Source: Oscillospiraceae bacterium (GTDB taxonomy: Bacteria > Bacillota > Clostridia > Oscillospirales > Ruminococcaceae). From it: a stretch of 64,000 bases of DNA. The stretch spans positions 62,001-126,000 of the forward strand of contig JAQUYD010000001.1 in assembly GCA_028692035.1 (NCBI GenBank). The letters are read 5' to 3'. Position 1 is the stretch's first letter; every line of letters starts with the position of its first letter. The position numbers were made by a program, and so were the translations under genes. Shown here piece after piece: positions 16,428-23,188 of this stretch. The notes beneath the pieces are model-generated. The model saw only the letters and a list, made by a program, of their open reading frames with translations, was not told the origin of the DNA and did not search any database.

Positions 16428-17201
16428 CTAGTGTGCCAACTTCGAGTGGAATAAGGTTCCAAGCGGCTTTCCTTCTGCGATCGCGTATAGGTCGGCCGGT
16501 CTTTCTCCATTGGAAATAATCATATCAAAACCGTTTTCCAGCGCTGTACGGGCAGCTTTTAGCTTGGTCGTCATCCCGCCGCAGGCAAGATCGCTTCCTT
16601 TTTCTCCCGCCAACGCATAAATCTCCGGGGTCAGCTCGTCCACAAAGCGGATTAGCTTCGCGGCAGGATTCTTTCTCGGGTCAGCGGTAAAAAGCCCGTC
16701 GATGTCGCTGAGGAGAACTAGTAAATCCGCCCCTGCGCATTTGGCTACGATGGCCGCCAGTGTATCGTTATCCCCCACCGCGATTTCCTCGGTGGCGATG
16801 GTGTCGTTTTCATTGATAACCGGCAGCGCCCCCAATTCCAACAAGCGATACAGCGTATTTTCAAAATTCGTACGGCGGTCGTCGTTTTCCAGATCCTCGC
16901 CGGTCAAAAGCATCTGGGCCACCGTGTGGTTATAGTCGGTGAAAAGCTTGTCATAAACGTACATCAACTCACACTGGCCCACCGCAGCAGCCGCTTGCTT
17001 GGTCGGCATATCGGTGGGGCGGTACGCCAAGGACAGCTTGCCTACCCCCATCCCGATGGCGCCGGAGGACACCAGAATGATCTGGTGTCCCGCGTTTTTC
17101 AGATCGCTGAGCACTTGGCACAGCTGTTCCACCCGGCGGATATTGAGCCGGCCGGTGGAATGTGCTAAAGTCGACGTACCCACTTTGACAACGATTCGCA
17201 T
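16428..17201 (-). CDS. proB: Glutamate 5-kinase
   Basis: ProB phosphorylates glutamate at the gamma carboxyl, the first and regulated step of proline synthesis. The 257-residue protein has the amino-acid kinase fold with VVKVGTSTLAH at the N-terminus, LVSSGAIGMGVGKL, INENDTIATEEI, FGDND-like VGDNDTLAAIVA, and LSDIDGLFTADPR. It stops after the kinase domain, so it lacks the C-terminal PUA domain present in E. coli ProB; this shorter form is usual in many Firmicutes. It sits 33 bp after prfB. Confidence 0.95.
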   Translation of the reverse strand: MRIVVKVGTSTLAHSTGRLNIRRVEQLCQVLSDLKNAGHQIILVSSGAIGMGVGKLSLAYRPTDMPTKQAAAAVGQCELMYVYDKLFTDYNHTVAQMLLTGEDLENDDRRTNFENTLYRLLELGALPVINENDTIATEEIAVGDNDTLAAIVAKCAGADLLVLLSDIDGLFTADPRKNPAAKLIRFVDELTPEIYALAGEKGSDLACGGMTTKLKAARTALENGFDMIISNGERPADLYAIAEGKPLGTLFHSKLAH

Positions 17202-17234
17202 AGAAAATCCCCTTCCGCACTACCTTTTCAAAAT

Positions 17235-18353
17235 CTATTTCTGCAGTTGGCCCAGGCTGTTGGCCTTTAAATAGGCATTGATAAACCCATCCAGATCCCC
17301 GTCCATCACCGCACCGATGTTTCCGTTTTCGAACCCGGTACGATGGTCCTTGACCAGCGTATAGGGCATAAAAACGTAGGAACGGATCTGGTTACCCCAT
17401 CCGATATCCTTCTGATCCCCTTTGATATCGTCAATCTTCTCCAAATGCTCCCGCTCTTTGATCTCGATCAGTTTGGAGCGCAGCATCTTCATCGCCACTT
17501 CCCGGTTCTGATGCTGGCTACGTTCGTTTTGGCAAGCGACGATTACGCCGGTAGGGATATGGGTGATCCGAATCGCAGATTCGGTTTTATTGACATGCTG
17601 GCCGCCGGCGCCGCTGGACCGGTAGGTGTCGACCTTCAGATCCTCCTCCCGGATTTCCACCACTGTGTCGTCATCAATCTCCGGCATCACTTCCAAAGAG
17701 GAAAAAGAGGTATGCCGCCGGCCGGACGCGTCAAAGGGTGAAACCCGCACCAGGCGATGGACGCCGGTCTCTGATTTGAGGTATCCATAGGCGTTGAGCC
17801 CCTCTACCAGGATCGACGCGCTTTTGATCCCCGCTTCTTCCCCGTCCAGCATATCCAGGATTTTCACCTTAAATCCGTGGCGCTCCGCCCAGCGGGTATA
17901 CATCCGCAGCAGCATTTGCACCCAATCCTGGGATTCGGTTCCGCCGGCTCCGGCGTGGAAGGTCAAAATGGCATTTTTCGCGTCGTATTCGCCGGACAGA
18001 AGCGTCAAAAGCTTTTGCTCCTCGTAATAAGCGGCCAGATCGTTGTAAAGCGCCTGAATTTCCTGATAGGCGCTTTCGTCCTGCTCCTCTGCCGCAATTT
18101 CGATCAGGGTCATCAGATCCTCATAATCGCTCGCCATTTTTGTGTAGGTTCCGGCCTTTGCTTTAATCTGGCTGATCTGCTGGAGGGTTTTTGAGGAATG
18201 ATCCAGATCATCCCAGAAATTGGGGGTTGCCGTTTTTTCCTCTAAGGCCCGTTGCTGATCAAGCAGGTCATCCAGGCCGATGGCGGAACGATAATCGTCA
18301 ATTTGCGGCTTTAATTCCAACAATTTGCTTTTGAGTTCTTCTAACTGAATCAT
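17235..18353 (-). CDS. prfB: Peptide chain release factor 2
   Basis: RF2 terminates translation at UGA and UAA. The 372-residue protein has the SPF tripeptide that reads the stop codon (VRVSPFDASGRRHTSF) and the catalytic GGQ (SGAGGQHVNKTESAIR). The whole protein reads in one frame from the ATG at 18353. The programmed +1 frameshift site found near codon 25 of prfB in many bacteria is therefore absent, and this kind of autoregulation is not used here. proB follows by 33 bp. Confidence 0.96.
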   Translation of the reverse strand: MIQLEELKSKLLELKPQIDDYRSAIGLDDLLDQQRALEEKTATPNFWDDLDHSSKTLQQISQIKAKAGTYTKMASDYEDLMTLIEIAAEEQDESAYQEIQALYNDLAAYYEEQKLLTLLSGEYDAKNAILTFHAGAGGTESQDWVQMLLRMYTRWAERHGFKVKILDMLDGEEAGIKSASILVEGLNAYGYLKSETGVHRLVRVSPFDASGRRHTSFSSLEVMPEIDDDTVVEIREEDLKVDTYRSSGAGGQHVNKTESAIRITHIPTGVIVACQNERSQHQNREVAMKMLRSKLIEIKEREHLEKIDDIKGDQKDIGWGNQIRSYVFMPYTLVKDHRTGFENGNIGAVMDGDLDGFINAYLKANSLGQLQK

Positions 18354-18454
18354 AACGTCTCCTCAAATCTATAAACATAAGCTTTGTAAGTCTGGGCGTG
18401 CCTTTTGAAAAAGGCTGATATGCACAAAGGAACGTGGTGAAATCATTATTGTTT

Positions 18455-18483
18455 ATTATATGAAATATCCGGAAAAAAGTAAA
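18455..18483 (-). promoter_or_regulatory. Probable promoter of prfB
   Basis: Minus strand: -35 TTTACT (18483-18478), 17-bp spacer, perfect -10 TATAAT (18460-18455). It is located about 100 bp upstream of prfB. The -35 is only a partial match. Confidence 0.6.
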
Positions 18484-18554
18484 GCGTTCGCCTCATCCCG
18501 GCAAATGTTTTCAAAGTGTTCAAAATTCGTTGTCCTTTCACCGCTTTTTTTAAG

Positions 18555-18583
18555 TTGGATTTTGTTGTAAAATGATTTATAAT
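18555..18583 (+). promoter_or_regulatory. Probable promoter of the RING/zinc-ribbon membrane protein gene
   Basis: Plus strand: -35 TTGGAT (18555-18560), 17-bp spacer, perfect -10 TATAAT (18578-18583), divergent from the prfB promoter. The coding start is 73 bases downstream of the -10. Confidence 0.7.
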
Positions 18584-18655
18584 AATTTTTACCCTTCTAA
18601 AAGTTCTATCTATTTTTCCGTTTCTTTCGAAAATCCACAAAGGAGTGGCTCTTGC

Positions 18656-19609
18656 TTGAATAAATTTTCTAATGCGACCTGCCCTGTTTGCGGAAAACCC
18701 TTTTCCGAAAACGAAGATGTTGTTGTCTGTCCTGACTGCGGCGCTCCCCATCATCGGGAATGCTACCAGCAGCTTGGGCACTGCGCCCTAATTGAAAATC
18801 ATAAGCTGGGGAAAAACTGGGAACCGCCTGCTCCTGCAAAGCCGGATTTCGGCGGACAGGCGGTCAAATGCCCCCGGTGCGGCGCTGACAATCCCGAAGA
18901 CGGCATTTTTTGCTGCAGCTGTGGCGCCCGCTTAAATGCCCAAGCGCCAGGCGGACCGGACAACAACACCGCCGCCTATCAGCAGCGGCGTGCGCCCTTT
19001 GGCGGCGGCAATCCCCTTTATGGCACACCTTACGCCGACCCTTACGGCGGTGCAAACCCCGACGAGGAATTGGACGGCGTAAAAGTGCGGGATCTATCAC
19101 AATTCGTTGGCGGCAACTCTGGTTATTTTTTAGCAAATTTTATGCGGATCAAACAATCTGGCCGCCCTGTTACGTTTAATTTTTCTGCCCTTTTCTTCGG
19201 ATGGAAATACTTTTTGTATCGGAAAATGTACGGATTTTCCCTATTGATTTTTCTTTTTAACACGCTTTTGGGGCTTCCTTCCGCCATCTGTCTGTACGAA
19301 GATCTGGCGGTGGCCTCCGGTCTGGCGGCCAGCTATTCCGTCTGGTTTGACTCTATGATGCTGGCGGCGCAATTTTGCAGCATCCTTTCTACGATCCTCT
19401 CCATGGCTTTATGCCTGTTTTGCAACTGGCTGTACTATCGTCATTGCATCCGTAAAATTAAAAAAATCCAGCAAACTCTCTATGTGTCCCCCCAGGAATA
19501 TTCTGCTGCCTTGGCCAAAAAAGGCCGTACCAATCTCTTTGCCATCGGTTTTTTAATGGTGCTTTATGTGGTGTTTTGTATGATGATGATTCCCTATTTG
19601 ATGATTTGA
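18656..19609 (+). CDS. Prokaryotic RING-finger / zinc-ribbon membrane protein (DUF2628-like)
   Basis: A 317-residue protein of three parts. First, an N-terminal RING-like zinc module, CPVCGKPFSENEDVVVCPDCGAPHHRECY, with a final Cys in GHCAL (about 9-52), as in Prok-RING_1 proteins. Second, a zinc ribbon, CPRCGADNPEDGIFCCSCGARL. Third, after a Pro/Gly-rich linker, a membrane domain with FNFSALFFGWKYFLYRKMYGFSLLIF, which resembles DUF2628, and three to four helices to the end. The cysteine modules would be cytosolic. Function is unknown; a protein-binding or adaptor role at the membrane is inference. The start is TTG at 18656, with AAAGGAG ten bases upstream. Confidence 0.75.
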   Translation: MNKFSNATCPVCGKPFSENEDVVVCPDCGAPHHRECYQQLGHCALIENHKLGKNWEPPAPAKPDFGGQAVKCPRCGADNPEDGIFCCSCGARLNAQAPGGPDNNTAAYQQRRAPFGGGNPLYGTPYADPYGGANPDEELDGVKVRDLSQFVGGNSGYFLANFMRIKQSGRPVTFNFSALFFGWKYFLYRKMYGFSLLIFLFNTLLGLPSAICLYEDLAVASGLAASYSVWFDSMMLAAQFCSILSTILSMALCLFCNWLYYRHCIRKIKKIQQTLYVSPQEYSAALAKKGRTNLFAIGFLMVLYVVFCMMMIPYLMI

Positions 19610-19714
19610 CCGGCACTGTGAAATGTTAAAGGTCGTGCCAACGTTTTATAAACGGCTCTTCTTGTTTTGCGCGGATCCATTGAGGGGCCATTATCATTTT
19701 GAGGAGGAAAAACT

Positions 19715-20584
19715 ATGAAAGTCACTAAGGCGATCATCCCCGCCGCGGGCCTTGGAACGCGCGTTCTGCCCGCTTCTAAAGCAATTCCAAAGGAGATGCT
19801 GCCTATTGTGGACAAGCCCGCTATCCAATATATTGTGGAAGAGGCGGTACAGTCTGGAATCACCGACATTTTGATTATCACGAACCGCGGAAAAAGTCCG
19901 ATGGAGGATCATTTCGACCGGGCCCCTGAACTGGAACAGCGCCTTCTGGCTTCTGGAAAACAGGATCTGTATGACCAGATTGTGGACCTCACAAAAATCG
20001 CCAACATCCAGTATGTACGCCAGAAAGAAACCAAGGGACTGGGCCATGCAGTCTGGTGCGCCAAACCTTTTGTAGGGGACGATCCCTTTGCAGTTTTGTA
20101 CGGCGATGACGTTATTATTAGTGATAATCCTGCTTGCGGACAGCTTTGCCGCGCCTATGAAGAATTCGGCCTTGCTACTGTCGGCATAAAAGAAGTGACC
20201 GCCGAACAGATTTTAAAATACTCTTCCCTAAAAACCGAGCCTCTGCGGGATAACCTGTTTCGGGTGACCGACATGATCGAAAAACCCAAGCCAGATCAGG
20301 TGCTTTCCCTGTACTCGATTCTGGGCCGATGTGTGCTCCCCTCCAAAATTTTTGGGATTTTGGAAAACACCAAGCCTGGGGCCGGCGGTGAGATCCAGCT
20401 GACCGACGCCATGTTGCAGCTGGCCCGCACCGAGGGCATGGTCGGCGTGGATTATGTCGGCACGCGGTATGACATGGGCAACAAGCTTGGAATCCTACAG
20501 GCTTCGATAGAGGTAGGGCTCAAGCATCCGGAAATCGGTGTGACACTGCGGGAATATCTGAAAAATCTTGCAAAAACGCTTTAA
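19715..20584 (+). CDS. galU: UTP-glucose-1-phosphate uridylyltransferase
   Basis: Makes UDP-glucose from UTP and glucose 1-phosphate for cell-wall and surface polysaccharides. The 289-residue product opens with the nucleotidyltransferase motif IIPAAGLGTRVLPASKAIPKEMLPIVDKPAIQYIVEEA and contains AVLYGDDVII, VTDMIEKPKPDQ and GAGGEIQLTDAM, all typical of bacterial GalU/GtaB. GAGGAGG stands eight bases before the ATG. I could not identify a clear promoter in the 105 bp upstream. It is followed by the rpsF promoter. Confidence 0.95.
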   Translation: MKVTKAIIPAAGLGTRVLPASKAIPKEMLPIVDKPAIQYIVEEAVQSGITDILIITNRGKSPMEDHFDRAPELEQRLLASGKQDLYDQIVDLTKIANIQYVRQKETKGLGHAVWCAKPFVGDDPFAVLYGDDVIISDNPACGQLCRAYEEFGLATVGIKEVTAEQILKYSSLKTEPLRDNLFRVTDMIEKPKPDQVLSLYSILGRCVLPSKIFGILENTKPGAGGEIQLTDAMLQLARTEGMVGVDYVGTRYDMGNKLGILQASIEVGLKHPEIGVTLREYLKNLAKTL

Positions 20585-20600
20585 ATCCGGTCTTTTTTCA

Positions 20601-20629
20601 TTGACTTTATCGGACAAAGCTGATAAAAT
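20601..20629 (+). promoter_or_regulatory. Promoter of rpsF-ssb-rpsR
   Basis: -35 TTGACT (20601-20606), 17-bp spacer, -10 TAAAAT (20624-20629). It begins 16 bp after the galU stop. Confidence 0.8.
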
Positions 20630-20658
20630 AGTTTTGTTATGCGGCCAACCGGCCTCTA

Positions 20659-20695
20659 ACATCCTTGCCCTGCTCTACGAAGTAGGGCCTAATGT
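20659..20695 (+). promoter_or_regulatory. Structured rpsF leader, possible S6:S18 autoregulatory element
   Basis: The 5' leader folds into ACAT/ATGT closing an asymmetric internal loop, then an 8-bp stem GCCCTGCT/AGTAGGGC with a CTACGA loop (20667-20688), just before the ribosome binding site. rpsF leaders in many bacteria bind the S6:S18 complex, and both proteins are encoded here. I cannot place the conserved CCG bulge with certainty, so the assignment is tentative. Confidence 0.4.
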
Positions 20696-20714
20696 CCAGA
20701 AGGAGGTGTAACAA

Positions 20715-21011
20715 ATGGCAAAAACTACCCAGCAGTATGAGACCACAATGATCCTGAACACCAAAAAAGGTGAAGATGGCATCAACGCACTGATCGAAAA
20801 GTTCAAAAGCCTCATCAGTGAGAACGGTACGATCGACAATGTGGATGACTGGGGCAAGCGCAGACTTGCTTATGAGATCGAGGATGAGCAGGATGGTTAT
20901 TATTTAATGATCACCTTTACCTCGAAACCGGACTTCCCCGCTGAGTTGGATCGTATCTACAACATTACGGACGGCGTTCTTCGTTCTCTGACCGTAGCAG
21001 TGGAAGAGTAG
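20715..21011 (+). CDS. rpsF: 30S ribosomal protein S6
   Basis: S6 binds S18 in the 30S platform. The 98-residue product has the typical start YETTMILNTKKGEDGINALIEKFKSLI, the central DDWGKRRLAYEIEDEQDGYYLMITF and the ending DRIYNITDGVLRSLTVAVEE. A strong AGGAGG lies before the ATG. It is first in the conserved rpsF-ssb-rpsR operon. No C-terminal acidic extension is present. Confidence 0.97.
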   Translation: MAKTTQQYETTMILNTKKGEDGINALIEKFKSLISENGTIDNVDDWGKRRLAYEIEDEQDGYYLMITFTSKPDFPAELDRIYNITDGVLRSLTVAVEE

Positions 21012-21035
21012 TCGAAAGAAAGGACGGGTTTTACG

Positions 21036-21491
21036 ATGTATAATAAGGCTATTATTATGGGGCGCCTGACTGCCGACCCTGAATTGCGGCAAACGCCCAG
21101 TAACATTTCCGTCACTTCTTTTACTGTCGCTTGTGACCGCGCCTATTCTAAGGGCGCCGAACGGCAGACAGATTTTATCGACTGCGTTGCTTGGCGAAGC
21201 ACTGCCGAATTCGTTTGCCGCTATTTCCAAAAAGGCAAACCGATTCTGGTGGAGGGCCGCTTGCAGGTAACCAACTACACGGACAAAAATGGCGAAAAGC
21301 GCAGACGTTACGAGGTAGTAGCGGACAACGTACATTTTGTTGACGGCAGTAAAAACAACAATTCTGGCGATTCCGGCAACAATACCTTCTCCACCCCAGC
21401 AACTGGCGGCGCTAATACTGGCGTTGCTTATTCCAGCGGTGATACGGAGGATTTTGAAGAAATCGGCGGTTTGGATGATCTGCCCTTTTAG
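21036..21491 (+). CDS. ssb: Single-stranded DNA-binding protein
   Basis: SSB coats single-stranded DNA during replication, repair and recombination. The 151-residue protein has an N-terminal OB fold (MYNKAIIMGRLTADPELRQTPSNISVTSFTVAC and on to about residue 105), a flexible Asn/Gly/Ser-rich linker, and the acidic tip EEIGGLDDLPF, through which SSB recruits partner proteins. Its position between the S6 and S18 genes is the standard bacterial arrangement and marks it as the essential housekeeping SSB rather than a plasmid copy. Confidence 0.97.
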   Translation: MYNKAIIMGRLTADPELRQTPSNISVTSFTVACDRAYSKGAERQTDFIDCVAWRSTAEFVCRYFQKGKPILVEGRLQVTNYTDKNGEKRRRYEVVADNVHFVDGSKNNNSGDSGNNTFSTPATGGANTGVAYSSGDTEDFEEIGGLDDLPF

Positions 21492-21521
21492 TTCTCATTA
21501 TTTTTAAAGGAGGTTTTACTC

Positions 21522-21770
21522 ATGGAAAGACCTGAGAGAGGTAACCGCGGCGGCAGAAAAGGCCGCAAAAAGGTTTGTGCTTTCTGTGCTGATAAGATCG
21601 ATCATATCAGCTATTACAAAGATATTCCGAAAATCAGAAGATGCTTGTCTGAGAGAGCGAAAATCGTTCCCCGCAGAGTTACTGGTACCTGTGCACAACA
21701 TCAGCGCCAGTTGACCATTGCAATTAAGCGAGCGAGACATTTGGCCCTTCTGCCCTACACCAGCAACTAA
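21522..21770 (+). CDS. rpsR: 30S ribosomal protein S18, four-cysteine form
   Basis: S18 partners with S6 on the 30S platform. The 82-residue protein contains [43 protein letters not shown] and [11 protein letters not shown]. Four Cys (residues 19, 22, 41 and 57) are kept. That fits the zinc-binding C+ version of S18, as opposed to C- paralogues expressed under zinc limitation. It ends the operon and is followed by a strong terminator. Confidence 0.96.
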   Translation: MERPERGNRGGRKGRKKVCAFCADKIDHISYYKDIPKIRRCLSERAKIVPRRVTGTCAQHQRQLTIAIKRARHLALLPYTSN

Positions 21771-21781
21771 TCGTTTCGTTC

Positions 21782-21820
21782 AAAAGCCCCCGCTAGAAAT
21801 TTTCTAGCGGGGGCTTTTTT
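21782..21820 (+). terminator. Terminator of rpsF-ssb-rpsR
   Basis: A long perfect stem AAAAGCCCCCGCTAGAA with its complement, closed by a short AT loop and followed by T residues, starts 12 bp after the rpsR stop. Confidence 0.95.
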
Positions 21821-21996
21821 GTAACATTTTTTTAATGGTACAGCGCGATCTGCAGCCTTGAAAATGGCATCTATCATCGGTATCAGCCCGCGCTACCATT
21901 TGGAATACATTACCCGGGCGGATTTTTACGGATTTGTCGTCCCCTTTGCTACCAAATTAAAAAAGCTGATGGATCTTCACCAAATCCCCATCAAAA

Positions 21997-22280
21997 TTGG
22001 TTATTGTGCGGGAAAATACCGAAGACTTATATGCTGGGGCTGAGCGGATGGTGGATGAAAACACAGCGGAAAGCATCAAGCGTTTTACCCGTAAAGGCTG
22101 TGAACGGATTATCCGATATGCTTTCGAGTACGCAGTCAGAGAACGCCGCAAATGAGTGACTGCCGTGCACAAAGCCAATATTATGAAATGCACCCGACGG
22201 TATGTTTCTGCAAATCGCGCGTAGCATTGCCAAAGAGTACCCCAAAATCGAATTTGACGACAGCATTGTCGATGCATGGG
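21997..22280 (+). pseudogene. Decayed NAD-type isocitrate dehydrogenase fragment
   Basis: Translated on the plus strand, this stretch reads LVIVRENTEDLYAGAERM, then ESIKRFTRKGCERIIRYAFEYA, a stop (TGA, 22153-22155), then VTAVHKANIMK. After a one-base shift near 22192 it continues DGMFLQIARSIAKEYPKIEFDD followed by SIVDAW. This is the central part (roughly residues 120-220 of about 340) of the isocitrate/isopropylmalate dehydrogenase family, closest to NAD-dependent isocitrate dehydrogenase. Both ends of the gene are missing. An open but unrecognised stretch of about 160 bp precedes it. It is a relic, not a functional gene. Confidence 0.85.
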
Positions 22281-22296
22281 GGGTGCCGTTACCAAA

Positions 22297-22332
22297 CAAA
22301 AGCCATCTGGCATGTATGCCAGATGGCTTTTG
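22297..22332 (-). terminator. Terminator after the isomerase-like gene
   Basis: Perfect 17-bp arms (22297-22313 and 22316-22332) around a GT loop, with TTTTG at the minus-strand end. It lies just past the stop of the minus-strand gene at 22339. It is near-symmetric and may also stop plus-strand transcripts. Confidence 0.85.
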
Positions 22333-22338
22333 TGCATT

Positions 22339-23151
22339 TTAGTCCAGTTGATTGAGCAAATACCGCATATAGGTCGCATAGTGGGCAAAAACAATTCCCG
22401 GTTCCTGCAAATCCGGGCACCAGCGCTTGACCCATTCCAATGAAATATATCCGTTATACCCACCTTCATGCAGGATCTTCAATGTATCGAACACCGGCAC
22501 ATCGCCATAGCCCATCATCCGGTATTCCACCTGGCCGTCCTTCATAACCGAATCCTTGACATGCAGGTAACAGATCCATTCTTTGAGATTTTCGTAGGTT
22601 TCTTTCGGCGATTCCTGATAAAATCGGTACGGATGGTGCACATCCCATAAAACGCCCGCATTAGGCGAATCAATCGTGTGCATCATTTCGGCCAGCACCC
22701 GGGAATTGGCCAACGCACCATTGGTTTCAATCAAAACCTTGACCCCTTTCCCCTGTGCATACGCGCAAAGCTGTGCGTACAGCTCACGGGTCTGGCTGAG
22801 GTTCTCCTCGCCCGTAGGATGCGGGACCGGAGAAACCATCACGCGCACAAAAGGCGATTTGACAAGCTGTGCAAAATCAATGTACGCTTTGGCCTCTTCC
22901 ATATATTTTTCCGGGTCAGAACCGCCCAAACAGGCGCCGGAAGTCAGCATTGAAAGCTCCATCCCAGATTTTTCGATCCGGCTTATGGTTTCCTGGCGTT
23001 TTCCCTGGTTGAATACTGGAATCGCCGGCGCAAACATCTCATTGGCCACGCCGCGCACTTCGATTCCATCCATTCCAAGATCTTTTGCCGTGGCAAAAAT
23101 CTCATTCCAAGACCAGCCGGGGCAACCCAGCGTCGACAAAGCAAGTTTCAT
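22339..23151 (-). CDS. Sugar phosphate isomerase/epimerase-like TIM-barrel protein
   Basis: A 270-residue protein of the AP-endonuclease-2/xylose-isomerase-like TIM-barrel family. It opens MKLALSTLGCPGWSWNEIFATAKDLGMDGIEVRG. Conserved metal-site segments include KVLIETNGALANS, VLWDVHHPYRF, CYLHVKDSV and YISLEWVKRW. Such proteins isomerise or epimerise sugars, inositols or hydroxypyruvate; the substrate cannot be read from sequence. The start at 23151 has AAAGGA ten bases upstream; an ATG at 23175 lacks a ribosome binding site. It is the last gene behind the T-box leader, 37 bp after the pseudokinase gene, and is closed by a terminator. Confidence 0.8.
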   Translation of the reverse strand: MKLALSTLGCPGWSWNEIFATAKDLGMDGIEVRGVANEMFAPAIPVFNQGKRQETISRIEKSGMELSMLTSGACLGGSDPEKYMEEAKAYIDFAQLVKSPFVRVMVSPVPHPTGEENLSQTRELYAQLCAYAQGKGVKVLIETNGALANSRVLAEMMHTIDSPNAGVLWDVHHPYRFYQESPKETYENLKEWICYLHVKDSVMKDGQVEYRMMGYGDVPVFDTLKILHEGGYNGYISLEWVKRWCPDLQEPGIVFAHYATYMRYLLNQLD

Positions 23152-23188
23152 CTCATCCCCATCCTTTCTTTTCATCGCGCGATTTTAC

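Noticed and set aside
18280-18353. Programmed +1 frameshift in prfB
   Set aside because: The full RF2 sequence reads in a single frame from 18353; there is no in-frame UGA near codon 25.
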